The translations under genes and the position numbers were made by a program. 61,717 bases of DNA from Peptococcaceae bacterium (lineage in GTDB: Bacteria > Bacillota > Dehalobacteriia > UBA4068 > UBA4997), in assembly GCA_022797295.1 (NCBI GenBank), contig JAAWKH010000010.1, forward strand, positions 1-61,717, given 5' to 3'. Shown here piece by piece: positions 53,379-61,676 of the stretch. The notes under the pieces are model-generated. The model was not told the origin of the DNA. It searched no databases and saw only the letters and a program-made list of their open reading frames with translations. The first letter of the stretch is position 1. Every line of letters starts with the position of its first letter.

Positions 53379-54914
53379 ATGTCGGAAAAATATTATGTTC
53401 ATTATCTGTGCGCCTCTTTTCAGCAGGGGATTAAGCTGCCTGCCAAGTTGCAACCGTATCTGAACCATTTTGATTTGCTGATGCTGGAGGGCGAGCAGTT
53501 GACGGCTCAGCTGGTGGGCTTGCTGCTGGGGCTGGTGCGCCAGGGCCATTTGCACAATATTTACTTAACGCCTTTTCAGCCGGCGGGCGAGCTTGACGAC
53601 CTAAACCGCCACCGGCTGGTGGACGCTTGGCACAACTGGTTTTATCCGCAGGGCTGCGGCTGCGGCGCGGCTCTGTTGGACCAGGAGCGGGCCTGCGCCT
53701 TTTTTAAGCGGCTGGACGAATATATTCTGGGGCGGCCCCTGCGCCGCCGGGCCGACTGGGAAGCCCCGGCTCAGCCGCCGCTGGTTTTTGCGGACAATGA
53801 GGCAATGGCTCAGGCTTTGGCTAATTTTATCCGCACCGGCACGTTCGACGGAAGCCGCTCTCAGCCGGCCGCCCCGGACGAAAAGCGGCGCGGTGTGGAC
53901 CCCAACCTGCTTTTCTGGATTCAGAATATGCAGGGCAAGCTGCTGCATAACCCCGCCGATTTGGCGGAAGTGAAGTTTTTGAATTTGCAGTATTATATTT
54001 CCGGCGTATATCCAGAATGGCCGGATTGGTTGGCCCCGGAGCCGGGCAACTGGCAGTTGCTGGCGGATTTGCCGCAACTGGAAAGCCTGTTTTTGCCGGA
54101 GCTGAAGCTGGCGGATTTCAGCTTTTTAGCTCAATGCCAAAACCTGCGCCAGCTGGGCCTTTCCCGCACCAACTTTGCCGCGGGCCAGCTTTTGGCCGGG
54201 CTGAAGCAGCTGCAAATGCTGGAGCTATCGCCGCAGGAATTTGGCGATTTCAGCTTTTTGGCGGAATTGTCGGAGCTGGAAATTTTGGATTTGAGCCGCA
54301 CTGATTTTCGGGATTGCCGGCTTTTGACGGGTCTGCCCAATTTGCGGCTGGTTCACCTGCCGGCAGAGCGGCAGCTGCTGCACCGGGAGGCGCTTTTTGG
54401 CCTGCCCTTGCAGGTGAAAACCTATCCTGAGCGCAGCCGGGGCGCGGATGTGCCGCCTTTTGAGATTATCGCGCCGCAGCCGGTGGGCGATACCATTGAC
54501 ATTGCGCCGCCCTACCAGGTTCTGCATATTGACGCGGACGGTTTTGAGTGCAGCGCCCCGGATATTGATGTGCGCTGTCTGCAAAAGCTGCTGAACAAGG
54601 TGAGCGAGGGCCGGTTTGAATGTGTTACGGCCTCGCCGGAATACTGGGGCGAGGAGGATTTTATGGAGCTGGATTGCGCCGACGGTTGGGCCACGCTGGG
54701 CTGGGAGGACTGGGACAACGATTGCTGGTATACAATCTATAACCCGGCGGAGGCTGGTAATCTGGAGGACGCGCCGCCGGAGATTGGCGGGCAAACGCCG
54801 GTTCCCAAAATGCACGCCATTCAGGATTTGCAGCTGGCCGCCGACTGTCTGGCCTGGTTTATCAAATATGGCGGGCTTTATCCCGGCGCGTATTGGGCGA
54901 AATATTACAAGTAA
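53379..54914 (+). CDS. Leucine-rich-repeat protein of unknown function in the hem operon
   Basis: A 511-residue soluble protein with no signal peptide. The first 220 residues are unrecognised (one GCGCGAA patch near 90). Residues about 230-330 hold four or five internalin-like leucine-rich repeats of 22-23 residues (LPQLESLFLPEL, QNLRQLGLSRTNF, KQLQMLELSPQEF, SELEILDLSRTDF, PNLRLVHLP). The last 150 residues form an acidic, aromatic domain (DGWATLGWEDWDNDCWYTIY, then GGQTPVPKMHAIQDL and FIKYGGLYPGAYW) that vaguely resembles Imm1-type immunity proteins. It has AGGAGG before the ATG and tight spacing on both sides (17 and 13 bp), so it is co-transcribed with hemA and the sirC-type gene. It is not a known tetrapyrrole enzyme. 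Confidence 0.8.
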   Translation: MSEKYYVHYLCASFQQGIKLPAKLQPYLNHFDLLMLEGEQLTAQLVGLLLGLVRQGHLHNIYLTPFQPAGELDDLNRHRLVDAWHNWFYPQGCGCGAALLDQERACAFFKRLDEYILGRPLRRRADWEAPAQPPLVFADNEAMAQALANFIRTGTFDGSRSQPAAPDEKRRGVDPNLLFWIQNMQGKLLHNPADLAEVKFLNLQYYISGVYPEWPDWLAPEPGNWQLLADLPQLESLFLPELKLADFSFLAQCQNLRQLGLSRTNFAAGQLLAGLKQLQMLELSPQEFGDFSFLAELSELEILDLSRTDFRDCRLLTGLPNLRLVHLPAERQLLHREALFGLPLQVKTYPERSRGADVPPFEIIAPQPVGDTIDIAPPYQVLHIDADGFECSAPDIDVRCLQKLLNKVSEGRFECVTASPEYWGEEDFMELDCADGWATLGWEDWDNDCWYTIYNPAEAGNLEDAPPEIGGQTPVPKMHAIQDLQLAADCLAWFIKYGGLYPGAYWAKYYK

Positions 54915-54927
54915 GGCGGTGAGCGGT

Positions 54928-55605
54928 TTGTTTGTGCATTTAATGCTGCAAATGGAGGCGCGACCGGTGTTAATCGTCGGCGCAGGGCCGGTGGCGGCGC
55001 GCAAGGCGGCGGCTTTGTTTGCCGGCGGCGCGGAGATTACGCTGCTGGCTCCCAGCCGGGCGGAGGAGCTTTGGCGGGAATTGCCCTGCCGTTGGCTGCC
55101 GCAGGAATATACGGCGGATTTTCCGTTGGCTGAATATCAGCTGGTGGTGGCGGCCACGGACAACGCGGCTTTGAACGCTGAAATTGCGGCGCGTTGTGCC
55201 GGGCTGGGCCTGGCCTGCAACTGTGCCTCTCAGCCGCAGTTGGGCACGGTGGTTTTGCCGGGTGTGGTGCAGGCCGGGGGCTTTTCCGCCGCCCTGTTTA
55301 GCGGCGGCCGCGCGCCGTTTTTAACCAAACGCTTGAAGCGGGAGCTGGCCGCTTGGCTGGCGGAATATGACGAGCCAACGCTGGAATGGCTGGGAGAGCT
55401 GCGCCGGCGCATAATCGAGGCCGGGCCGTCGGCAAAGCAGGAATTGCTTGCGGCCCTGGGGGCGGTTCCGCTGCCCCGGCTTAAACAGAAAATGCAGGAA
55501 ATTGCAGACACAGGAGGGCAATATGAGACCGAAGATATTATATATTGGCTCCAGAGGGAGCAAGCTGGCGCTGGCTCAGACGGGGCAGGTGGCCAAGCAG
55601 ATTGA
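54928..55605 (+). CDS. Precorrin-2 dehydrogenase / siroheme synthase N-domain
   Basis: A 225-residue Met8/SirC/CysG-N-type enzyme that oxidises precorrin-2 to sirohydrochlorin with NAD. The Rossmann motif is VLIVGAGPVAARKAAAL near the N terminus; NCASQPQLGTVVLPGVVQAGGFSAALFSGGRAP matches the family core (seen as FSAALFSGGRAPFLTK). TTG 54928 is chosen as start because GGTGA lies 5 nt before it; GTG 54919 is the alternative. The C terminus overlaps hemC by 83 nt. Whether it also chelates metal cannot be told. Confidence 0.87.
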   Translation: MFVHLMLQMEARPVLIVGAGPVAARKAAALFAGGAEITLLAPSRAEELWRELPCRWLPQEYTADFPLAEYQLVVAATDNAALNAEIAARCAGLGLACNCASQPQLGTVVLPGVVQAGGFSAALFSGGRAPFLTKRLKRELAAWLAEYDEPTLEWLGELRRRIIEAGPSAKQELLAALGAVPLPRLKQKMQEIADTGGQYETEDIIYWLQREQAGAGSDGAGGQAD

Positions 55606-56443
55606 GGCGGCCAATCCGGGCTGGAAGACGGAAATCCGGGTGATTAAGACCCAGGGGGATTTGGTGCAGGACAAGCCGCTGAATGAGTTTGGCGGCAAGG
55701 GCGTGTTTGTGCAGGAGATTGAGCAGGCCTTGCTTTCCGGCCAGATTGATTTGGCGGTGCACAGCCTGAAAGATATGCCCTCGGAGCAGCCGGAGGGGCT
55801 GGAGATGGCCATTACGCCCCAGCGGGAGGACCCGCGGGACGTGCTGATTTGCTTTGGTGATTTGCCCGCCCGTCAGTTGGCCGATTTGCCGGCCGGCAGT
55901 GTGCTTGCCACCGGCAGCCTGCGGCGGATTTGCCAGCTGAATCGTCTGCGGCCGGATTTGCAAACGGCCCCCATTCGGGGCAATGTGGAAACCCGGCTGC
56001 GCAAGGCGGAGGAAGCCGGTTGGCAGGGCGTGGTGCTGGCGGCGGCCGGTTTAAAGCGTTTGGGCTTGGGCGGGCTGATTGCGGAGCGCGGCCTGCTGCT
56101 GGAGCCGGAGGATATGCTGCCCGCCCCGGCGCAGGGCATTTTGGGGCTGGAAACGCGTGTGGGCGACGTTCAGACCCTGCCCCTGCTGCAACCCTTGCAC
56201 AATGAGGCCAGCCACCGGCAGGCTTTGGCGGAGCGGGCCTTTTTGCGCCATATGGAGGGCGGCTGCCACGCGCCGATGGGCGCTTTTTGCCGCCTGCTGG
56301 GCGAGGAGTTTGAAATTGAGGGTTTCTTCCAGACGGAAAAGAATTTTTATCGCCAAACACTGCGGGGACGCTTGGGCCAGGAGGCGGCTTTTGGTCAACG
56401 TTTGGCGGAGATGATAAAGGAGCTGATAGCGAGTGAAGGATGA
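55523..56443 (+). CDS. hemC: Porphobilinogen deaminase
   Basis: A 306-residue hydroxymethylbilane synthase. ILYIGSRGSKLALAQT starts the protein, NEFGGKGVFVQEIEQALL, DLAVHSLKDMPSEQP and GNVETRLRK are conserved, and C248 (GGCHAPMGA) carries the dipyrromethane cofactor. The ATG at 55523 has GGAGGG upstream and lies well inside the preceding dehydrogenase gene (83-nt overlap in another frame). Confidence 0.95.
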   Translation: MRPKILYIGSRGSKLALAQTGQVAKQIEAANPGWKTEIRVIKTQGDLVQDKPLNEFGGKGVFVQEIEQALLSGQIDLAVHSLKDMPSEQPEGLEMAITPQREDPRDVLICFGDLPARQLADLPAGSVLATGSLRRICQLNRLRPDLQTAPIRGNVETRLRKAEEAGWQGVVLAAAGLKRLGLGGLIAERGLLLEPEDMLPAPAQGILGLETRVGDVQTLPLLQPLHNEASHRQALAERAFLRHMEGGCHAPMGAFCRLLGEEFEIEGFFQTEKNFYRQTLRGRLGQEAAFGQRLAEMIKELIASEG

Positions 56444-57995
56444 GAGAGCGAGGGAGGATATGCAGAATAAGCGAAGCAGAGGCTATGTTTGGCTGGTTGG
56501 CGCAGGCCCCGGTGATTTTGGCCTGATTACGCTGAAAGGGCTGGCCGCCATTGCTCAGGCGGAGGTTTTGGTTTATGACCGGCTGATTAACAGCAACCTG
56601 ATTGACCGGGCCCCGGCTGGCTGTGAAAAGATTTACGTGGGCAAGCAGGCGGCCAACCACGCCATGCCGCAGCCGCAAATTAACGAGCTGCTTTACCAAA
56701 AAGCGGCGGCCGGCAAGCGAGTGGTGCGCCTGAAAGGCGGCGACCCTTACGTGTTTGGCCGCGGCGGCGAGGAGGGTCTTTATCTGGCGGAGCGCGGCAT
56801 TCCCTTTGAGGAGGTGCCCGGCATCACCAGCAGCATTGCCGGGCCGGCCTATGCGGGCATTCCGGTGACGCACCGGGAATGTGCTTCGTCCTTTCACGTG
56901 TTCACCGGCAACTTTAAGGATGAGGAGCGCGGTTTGGATTTTGCCAATCTGGCCCGGCTGGAGGGCACCCTGATTTTTTTGATGGGCTTTGCCAATTTGA
57001 ATTACATCACCCAAGGGCTGCTGGCGGCGGGCAAGCCAGCCGGCACCCCGGCCGCGGTGATTTCCCAGGCCACCACCCAGCGGCAACGCACCGCAGTGGG
57101 AACCCTGGCTGATATTGAGGAGCATTGCGCTGCCGCCAAACTCAGCAGCCCGGCCATCACCGTGATTGGCGAGGTGGTGAACTGCCGGCCTCAGCTGAAC
57201 TTTTTTGAGCAGCAGCAGGGCCGCGGCGTGTTGGTGCTGCGGGACGCCCGCCAGAGTGATATTTTTGCCCAAAAGCTACGCCAAGCCGGTTTGTTTCCGG
57301 TTAGTTGCCCGGTGATCCAGATTGAACCTTTGGATTGGCAGGCGGCGGAGCTGCAAGCAGCCTTGCATAAGCTTTCAACCTACAGCTGGCTGGTTTTCAC
57401 CTCTCCCAATGGGGTTAAGGCCTTTTTTGAGGCTATGCAGGCGGCGCAGGTGGATTGGCGGGCTTTGGGCCGGGCCAAATTTGCGGTTATCGGCCGGGCC
57501 ACGGCGCAGGTTTTGCAGCAGTTTGGCTTTGGGGCGGATTATCTGCCGGCCAAACAGGTGAGCGACGCGCTGGGCCAAGGGCTGGCGGAGCTGCTGACGC
57601 CGGCGGATAATGTGCTGCTGCCGCGCAGCGCCATTGCCGACAACCGGCTTTACCAGCTGTTGAGCGCCAAATGCCCGGTGGAAGATTTGAAGATTTACGA
57701 CACCAAAATTTGCACCGAGGACGCGCAGGAGCTGCGGGGGTGTCTGGAAAACGGCCAAGCGGCTTATGTGCCTTTCACCAGCGCTTCCACGGTGGACGGC
57801 TTTGTGCAGGCCTGCGGCGGGCCGGATTTGGCGCGGCAGCTTTTGGCTAAAAGCCGGGCGGTGGCAATCGGCCCGGTGACGGCGGCGCGTATGCAGCAGT
57901 TGGAGCTGCCAATATACGCCCAGGCCTCGGAGCATAGCCTGGACGGAGTGATTGAAGTTATCTTGCAGGATTTGGAGGGAAAGGAAAATGATTAA
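56433..57995 (+). CDS. cobA-hemD: CobA-HemD fusion: uroporphyrinogen-III methyltransferase/synthase
   Basis: A 520-residue bifunctional enzyme. Residues about 15-255 are SUMT (VGAGPGDFGLITLKG, VLVYDRLI, RLKGGDPYVFGRGGEE), making precorrin-2; residues about 262-515 are uroporphyrinogen-III synthase (WLVFTSPNGVKAFFEAM, PFTSASTVDGFV). Fusions of this kind are common in Bacillota. Start may be GTG 56433 (AAAGGAG 10 nt upstream, overlapping hemC) or ATG 56460 (GGAGG only 2 nt upstream). Confidence 0.95.
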   Translation: MKDERAREDMQNKRSRGYVWLVGAGPGDFGLITLKGLAAIAQAEVLVYDRLINSNLIDRAPAGCEKIYVGKQAANHAMPQPQINELLYQKAAAGKRVVRLKGGDPYVFGRGGEEGLYLAERGIPFEEVPGITSSIAGPAYAGIPVTHRECASSFHVFTGNFKDEERGLDFANLARLEGTLIFLMGFANLNYITQGLLAAGKPAGTPAAVISQATTQRQRTAVGTLADIEEHCAAAKLSSPAITVIGEVVNCRPQLNFFEQQQGRGVLVLRDARQSDIFAQKLRQAGLFPVSCPVIQIEPLDWQAAELQAALHKLSTYSWLVFTSPNGVKAFFEAMQAAQVDWRALGRAKFAVIGRATAQVLQQFGFGADYLPAKQVSDALGQGLAELLTPADNVLLPRSAIADNRLYQLLSAKCPVEDLKIYDTKICTEDAQELRGCLENGQAAYVPFTSASTVDGFVQACGGPDLARQLLAKSRAVAIGPVTAARMQQLELPIYAQASEHSLDGVIEVILQDLEGKEND

Positions 57996-58980
57996 TCGTC
58001 CGCGTCGATTACGCTTAAACAAAAAAATTCGCTCGCTGGTGCGGGAAACCAGTCTGCACCCGCAGGATTTGATTTACCCAATGTTTGTGACGGAGGGCCG
58101 CGGCGTTAAACAGGAAATCGCCGCAATGCCGGGGCAATATCGTTGGTCGGTTGATATGTTGCCGGCCGCTATTCGGGAGGTGGAGGAGGCCGGCGTGGAG
58201 CATATTATGCTGTTTGGCATTCCCGCGCCGGAGGACCACGACGAATGCGGCAGCGCGGCCTGGGCTTCGGACGGCATTGTGCAGCGCGCCATTGTCGAGA
58301 TTAAAAGCCACAGCGATATTTTCATCACCACCGACGTTTGCCTGTGCGAATATACCAGCCACGGCCACTGCGGCCAGCTGGACGCTGACGGGTATGTGAA
58401 CAATGACAAAACCCTGGAGCTGTTGGCCAAAACAGCCCTGAGCCACGTGGAGGCCGGGGCGGATATGGTGGCTCCCTCGGATATGATGGACGGCCGGGTG
58501 GCGGCCATTCGGGCCCGGCTGGATGAGGCTGGGCACGTCAACACGCCGATTATGTCATATGCGGTGAAATATGCTTCCAATTTTTACGGCCCGTTCCGGG
58601 AGGCGGCCAATTCCGCACCTCAGCACGGCGACCGCAAAAGCTATCAAATGGATTACCACAATGGGCGCGAGGCGGAGCTGGAGGCTGCGTTGGATGTGGC
58701 CGAGGGCGCGGATATTATTATGGTGAAGCCGGCCCTGCCTTATCTGGACGTGGTGGCCCGGTTGCGCCCGCAAATCAAGCAGCCGATGGCGGCTTACTGC
58801 GTCAGCGGCGAATATGCGATGTTGCAGCTGGCGGTCAGCCAGGGGTTGGTGCAGCCGGATATTATCTATGAAAGCCACATTGCTATCAAGCGGGCCGGGG
58901 CGGATATTATCCTGACTTACTTTGCCAAGGAGTTGGCTTGGACGTTGCGGGCGGCGCAGCAGCAGGAGGTTAAGCAATGA
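57988..58980 (+). CDS. hemB: Delta-aminolevulinic acid dehydratase
   Basis: A 330-residue porphobilinogen synthase. Zinc-type cysteines C118, C120 and C128 (DVCLCEYTSHGHC) are present, with Schiff-base lysines K194 (SYAVKYASNFYGPFR) and K247 (IIMVKPALPYLD). ATG 57988 follows GGAGGGAAAGG and overlaps the fusion gene by 8 nt. Confidence 0.97.
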   Translation: MINRPRRLRLNKKIRSLVRETSLHPQDLIYPMFVTEGRGVKQEIAAMPGQYRWSVDMLPAAIREVEEAGVEHIMLFGIPAPEDHDECGSAAWASDGIVQRAIVEIKSHSDIFITTDVCLCEYTSHGHCGQLDADGYVNNDKTLELLAKTALSHVEAGADMVAPSDMMDGRVAAIRARLDEAGHVNTPIMSYAVKYASNFYGPFREAANSAPQHGDRKSYQMDYHNGREAELEAALDVAEGADIIMVKPALPYLDVVARLRPQIKQPMAAYCVSGEYAMLQLAVSQGLVQPDIIYESHIAIKRAGADIILTYFAKELAWTLRAAQQQEVKQ

Positions 58981-60284
58981 GCCAACCAAACGCGAAATAT
59001 AAAAATAACGACAAGGCCGCCATTTGGCAGCTGGCCAAGCGCCTGATGCCCGGCGGTGTGAACAGCCCGGTGCGGGCTTTTGGCTCGGTGGGCGTGGAGC
59101 CGGTGATTGTGGAGAGCGCGCAGGGGCCCTATATTACGGACATTGAGGGGCGGCGTTATATCGACTATGTTTGCTCCTACGGCCCGTTGATTTTTGGCCA
59201 CGCGCCGCAGTTTGTAACTGAGGCGGTGCAGGAGGCGGCCGGGCGCGGCACCACCTACGGCTTTACCACCACCCACGAGGTGGAGCTGGCGGAGTTGATT
59301 GCCGAGGCTTACCCGGCCTGCGAAATGCTGCGAATGGTTAATTCCGGCACGGAGGCCACGATGAGCGCCATCCGTGTGGCCCGCGGTTGCACCGGCCGCA
59401 GCAAGCTGGTGAAGTTTGAGGGCTGCTATCACGGCCACAGCGACAGCCTGCTGGTGAAAAGCGGCAGCGGCCTGCTGACCCAAGGCGTGCCCACCAGCCC
59501 CGGCGTGCCGGCCGGCCTGCTGGCGGAAACTTTGGTCTGCCCTTACAATGACGCCGCCGCCCTGGCGGAGCTGCTGGCGGCCCACCAAGGCGAGGTGGCC
59601 TGCCTGATTGTGGAGCCGGTGGCCGGCAATATGGGCGTGGTGCCGCCGGCCGAGGGCTTTTTGGCCGAGGTGCGCCGCCTTTGCACGGAGCACGGCATTA
59701 TCCTGATTTTTGACGAGGTGATTACCGGCTTCCGCCTGGATTATCATTCGGCGGCCGGCGTTTTCGGCGTGCAGCCGGATTTGGTTTGCTTTGGCAAGAT
59801 TATCGGCGGCGGCCTGCCGGTGGGCGCTTACGGTGGCCGGCGGGAGCTGATGCAGCAGGTTTCGCCTCTGGGGCCGATTTATCAGGGCGGCACTCTTTCC
59901 GGCAATCCGCTGGCGATGCGGGCCGGCATTGCGGCTCTTTCCCGTCTGCGGGATGACGCGACAATTTACCCAGCTTTGATTGAAAACACTGCTTACTTGC
60001 AGCGTGAGATTGACCGGCTGATTGCTAAACACCAGGTGCCGGCCAGCACTTCCCGCTGTCTGAATATGTTCTGTCTGTTCTTTACGCCGCAGCCGGTGGG
60101 CAGCTACGCCGACGTGATGAGTTGCGACACAGAGCTTTACCGCCGCTTCTTTGTGGGTATGCTGGAGCAGGGAATTATGCTGGCTCCCTCGCAGTTTGAG
60201 GCCTGGTTCCCCTCATTGGCCCACGATAAAGCCATTTTGGCGGAAACTCTGGCCGCGGTGGACAAGGTGTTTGCAACATTATAA
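58977..60284 (+). CDS. hemL: Glutamate-1-semialdehyde 2,1-aminomutase
   Basis: A 435-residue PLP enzyme that converts glutamate-1-semialdehyde to 5-aminolevulinate, the partner of HemA. PGGVNSPVRAF is near the N terminus, the PLP lysine is K274 (VCFGKIIGGGLPVGAYGG), and LIFDEVITGFR precedes it. Its start overlaps the hemB stop (ATGA). Confidence 0.97.
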   Translation: MSQPNAKYKNNDKAAIWQLAKRLMPGGVNSPVRAFGSVGVEPVIVESAQGPYITDIEGRRYIDYVCSYGPLIFGHAPQFVTEAVQEAAGRGTTYGFTTTHEVELAELIAEAYPACEMLRMVNSGTEATMSAIRVARGCTGRSKLVKFEGCYHGHSDSLLVKSGSGLLTQGVPTSPGVPAGLLAETLVCPYNDAAALAELLAAHQGEVACLIVEPVAGNMGVVPPAEGFLAEVRRLCTEHGIILIFDEVITGFRLDYHSAAGVFGVQPDLVCFGKIIGGGLPVGAYGGRRELMQQVSPLGPIYQGGTLSGNPLAMRAGIAALSRLRDDATIYPALIENTAYLQREIDRLIAKHQVPASTSRCLNMFCLFFTPQPVGSYADVMSCDTELYRRFFVGMLEQGIMLAPSQFEAWFPSLAHDKAILAETLAAVDKVFATL

Positions 60285-60314
60285 TCAATATAGATAAAGG
60301 AGCGTAATATTTTA

Positions 60315-61022
60315 ATGAGTTTGCCAAAAGGAAAATTCTATGGAATTGGCGTTGGCCCCGGCGACCCCGAACTGCTGACCCTGAAAGGCCGCCGCTTGCT
60401 GGAGGAGGCCGATTGCATTGCCGCCCCCAAAACCCACGGCGAGGCCGGCAGCACCGCCTTGCGCATTGTGGAGCAGTTCATTGCCGGCAAGCCTCTGCTG
60501 GAGCTGGTTTTGCCGATGACCCACGATAAACGGCAGCTGGAGCAGGCCTGGGCGGACAGCGCCAAGGCCGTGATGGAGCGGTTGGACGCCGGCCAAAACG
60601 TGGCTTTTATTACCCTGGGCGACGCCTCGCTGTTTAGCACCTTGATGTATATTTTCCGCCCGATTAAGGCCGCGGGCTACGCCTGGGAGCTGGTGCCGGG
60701 CATTAACGCGCCCAGCGCCGCCGCCGCCCGCCTAGGCATTGGCTTGGCCGACGGCAAGGAAGATTTGGCTATTTTGGCAGCCACCGCTGATTTGGCCAAG
60801 GTGGAGAGCACCATTGCCAGCCACAGCAACACCGTGCTGATGAAAGGCGCAGCCAAATGGCCGGCTATTGCCGAGATTTTGGAGCGGCAGGGCGTTTTGG
60901 CTAAAACTGCCGCTGTGGAACGCTGCACGATGGAGAATGAACGGGTTTTTACTGATGTTAGCCAAATGCCGGAGGATTTAAGCTACTTCCTGACGGCGAT
61001 TATCAGAAAGGGGATGGAATAA
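60315..61022 (+). CDS. cbiL: Cobalt-factor II / precorrin-2 C20-methyltransferase
   Basis: A 235-residue tetrapyrrole methylase. GKFYGIGVGPGDPELLTLKG, the C20-enzyme-specific FSTLMYIFRPIKAAGY-type stretch and VPGINAPSAAAARLGIGLADGKEDLAI identify it. It methylates C20 early in the corrin route. AAAGGAG precedes the ATG; the stop overlaps the cbiF start (TAATG). Confidence 0.94.
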   Translation: MSLPKGKFYGIGVGPGDPELLTLKGRRLLEEADCIAAPKTHGEAGSTALRIVEQFIAGKPLLELVLPMTHDKRQLEQAWADSAKAVMERLDAGQNVAFITLGDASLFSTLMYIFRPIKAAGYAWELVPGINAPSAAAARLGIGLADGKEDLAILAATADLAKVESTIASHSNTVLMKGAAKWPAIAEILERQGVLAKTAAVERCTMENERVFTDVSQMPEDLSYFLTAIIRKGME

Positions 61023-61666
61023 TGAGCGGCGATTTGCAGAATATTGTCGACAATGTTGTCGATATTGTGGGGGCCGGCCCTGGCGACCCGGAATTGATTA
61101 CGGTACGCGGGATGAAGCTTTTGCAGCAGGCTGATGTGGTGATTTACGCGGGTTCCTTGGTGAACCCCAAGCTGCTGGATTACTGCCGGCCGGACTGCAC
61201 CATTTACGACAGCGCGGGGATGAATTTGGACGAGGTGATTGCGGTAATCAAGGAGGCCTGGCCGCAGGGCAAGCGTGTTGTGCGCCTGCACACCGGCGAC
61301 CCCTCAATTTACGGTGCAATCCGGGAGCAGATGGATATTTTGGAGGCCGCGGCGATTCCTTTTCGGGTGACGCCTGGGGTGAGCTCTTTCTGTGCGGCGG
61401 CGGCGGCCTTGAAAAAGGAATACGTGCTGCCGGAGGTGAGCCAGACGGTTATCCTGACCCGAATGGAGGGGCGCACGCCGGTGCCGGCGGCGGAGGACAT
61501 CCGCAACTTGGCTAAAATTAACGCCACAATGATTATCTTCCTCAGCGTGCATATGATTGAAGAGTTGGTGGCTCGCCTGCGCGAGGGCTATCCGGCTGAT
61601 ACGCCGGCGGCCGTGGTTTACAAAGCCTCCTGGCCGGAGGAAATCTTTCCAGTGATGGCCGACTAG
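61022..61666 (+). CDS. cbiF: Cobalt-precorrin-4 C11-methyltransferase, C-terminally short
   Basis: A 214-residue tetrapyrrole methylase with clear CbiF/CobM features: VGAGPGDPELITVRG, ADVVIYAGSLVNP, RLHTGDPSIYGAIREQ, TPGVSSFCAAAAAL, LTRMEGRTPVP and VVYKASWPEE. Relatives run about 250 residues and continue with a KIVRGTL-like segment and a last helix-strand; here the reading frame ends after EEIFPVMAD. The stop lies in the loop of a terminator-like hairpin 50 bp from the window edge. Either the gene is truncated, or the end of the assembled sequence is foreign to it. Confidence 0.85.
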   Translation: MSGDLQNIVDNVVDIVGAGPGDPELITVRGMKLLQQADVVIYAGSLVNPKLLDYCRPDCTIYDSAGMNLDEVIAVIKEAWPQGKRVVRLHTGDPSIYGAIREQMDILEAAAIPFRVTPGVSSFCAAAAALKKEYVLPEVSQTVILTRMEGRTPVPAAEDIRNLAKINATMIIFLSVHMIEELVARLREGYPADTPAAVVYKASWPEEIFPVMAD

Positions 61667-61676
61667 GCCATCTTTT
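61654..61676 (+). terminator. Terminator-like hairpin at cbiF stop
   Basis: GATGGCC (61654-61660)/GGCCATC (61666-61672), loop GACTA containing the start of the stop codon, followed by TTTT. The remaining 41 bp to the window end show no gene. Confidence 0.5.

Noticed and set aside
61041..61052. ATTGTCGACAAT palindrome at the start of cbiF as an operator
   Set aside because: It lies inside the coding sequence a few codons after a coupled start codon within an operon; a 12-bp palindrome there is plausibly chance.
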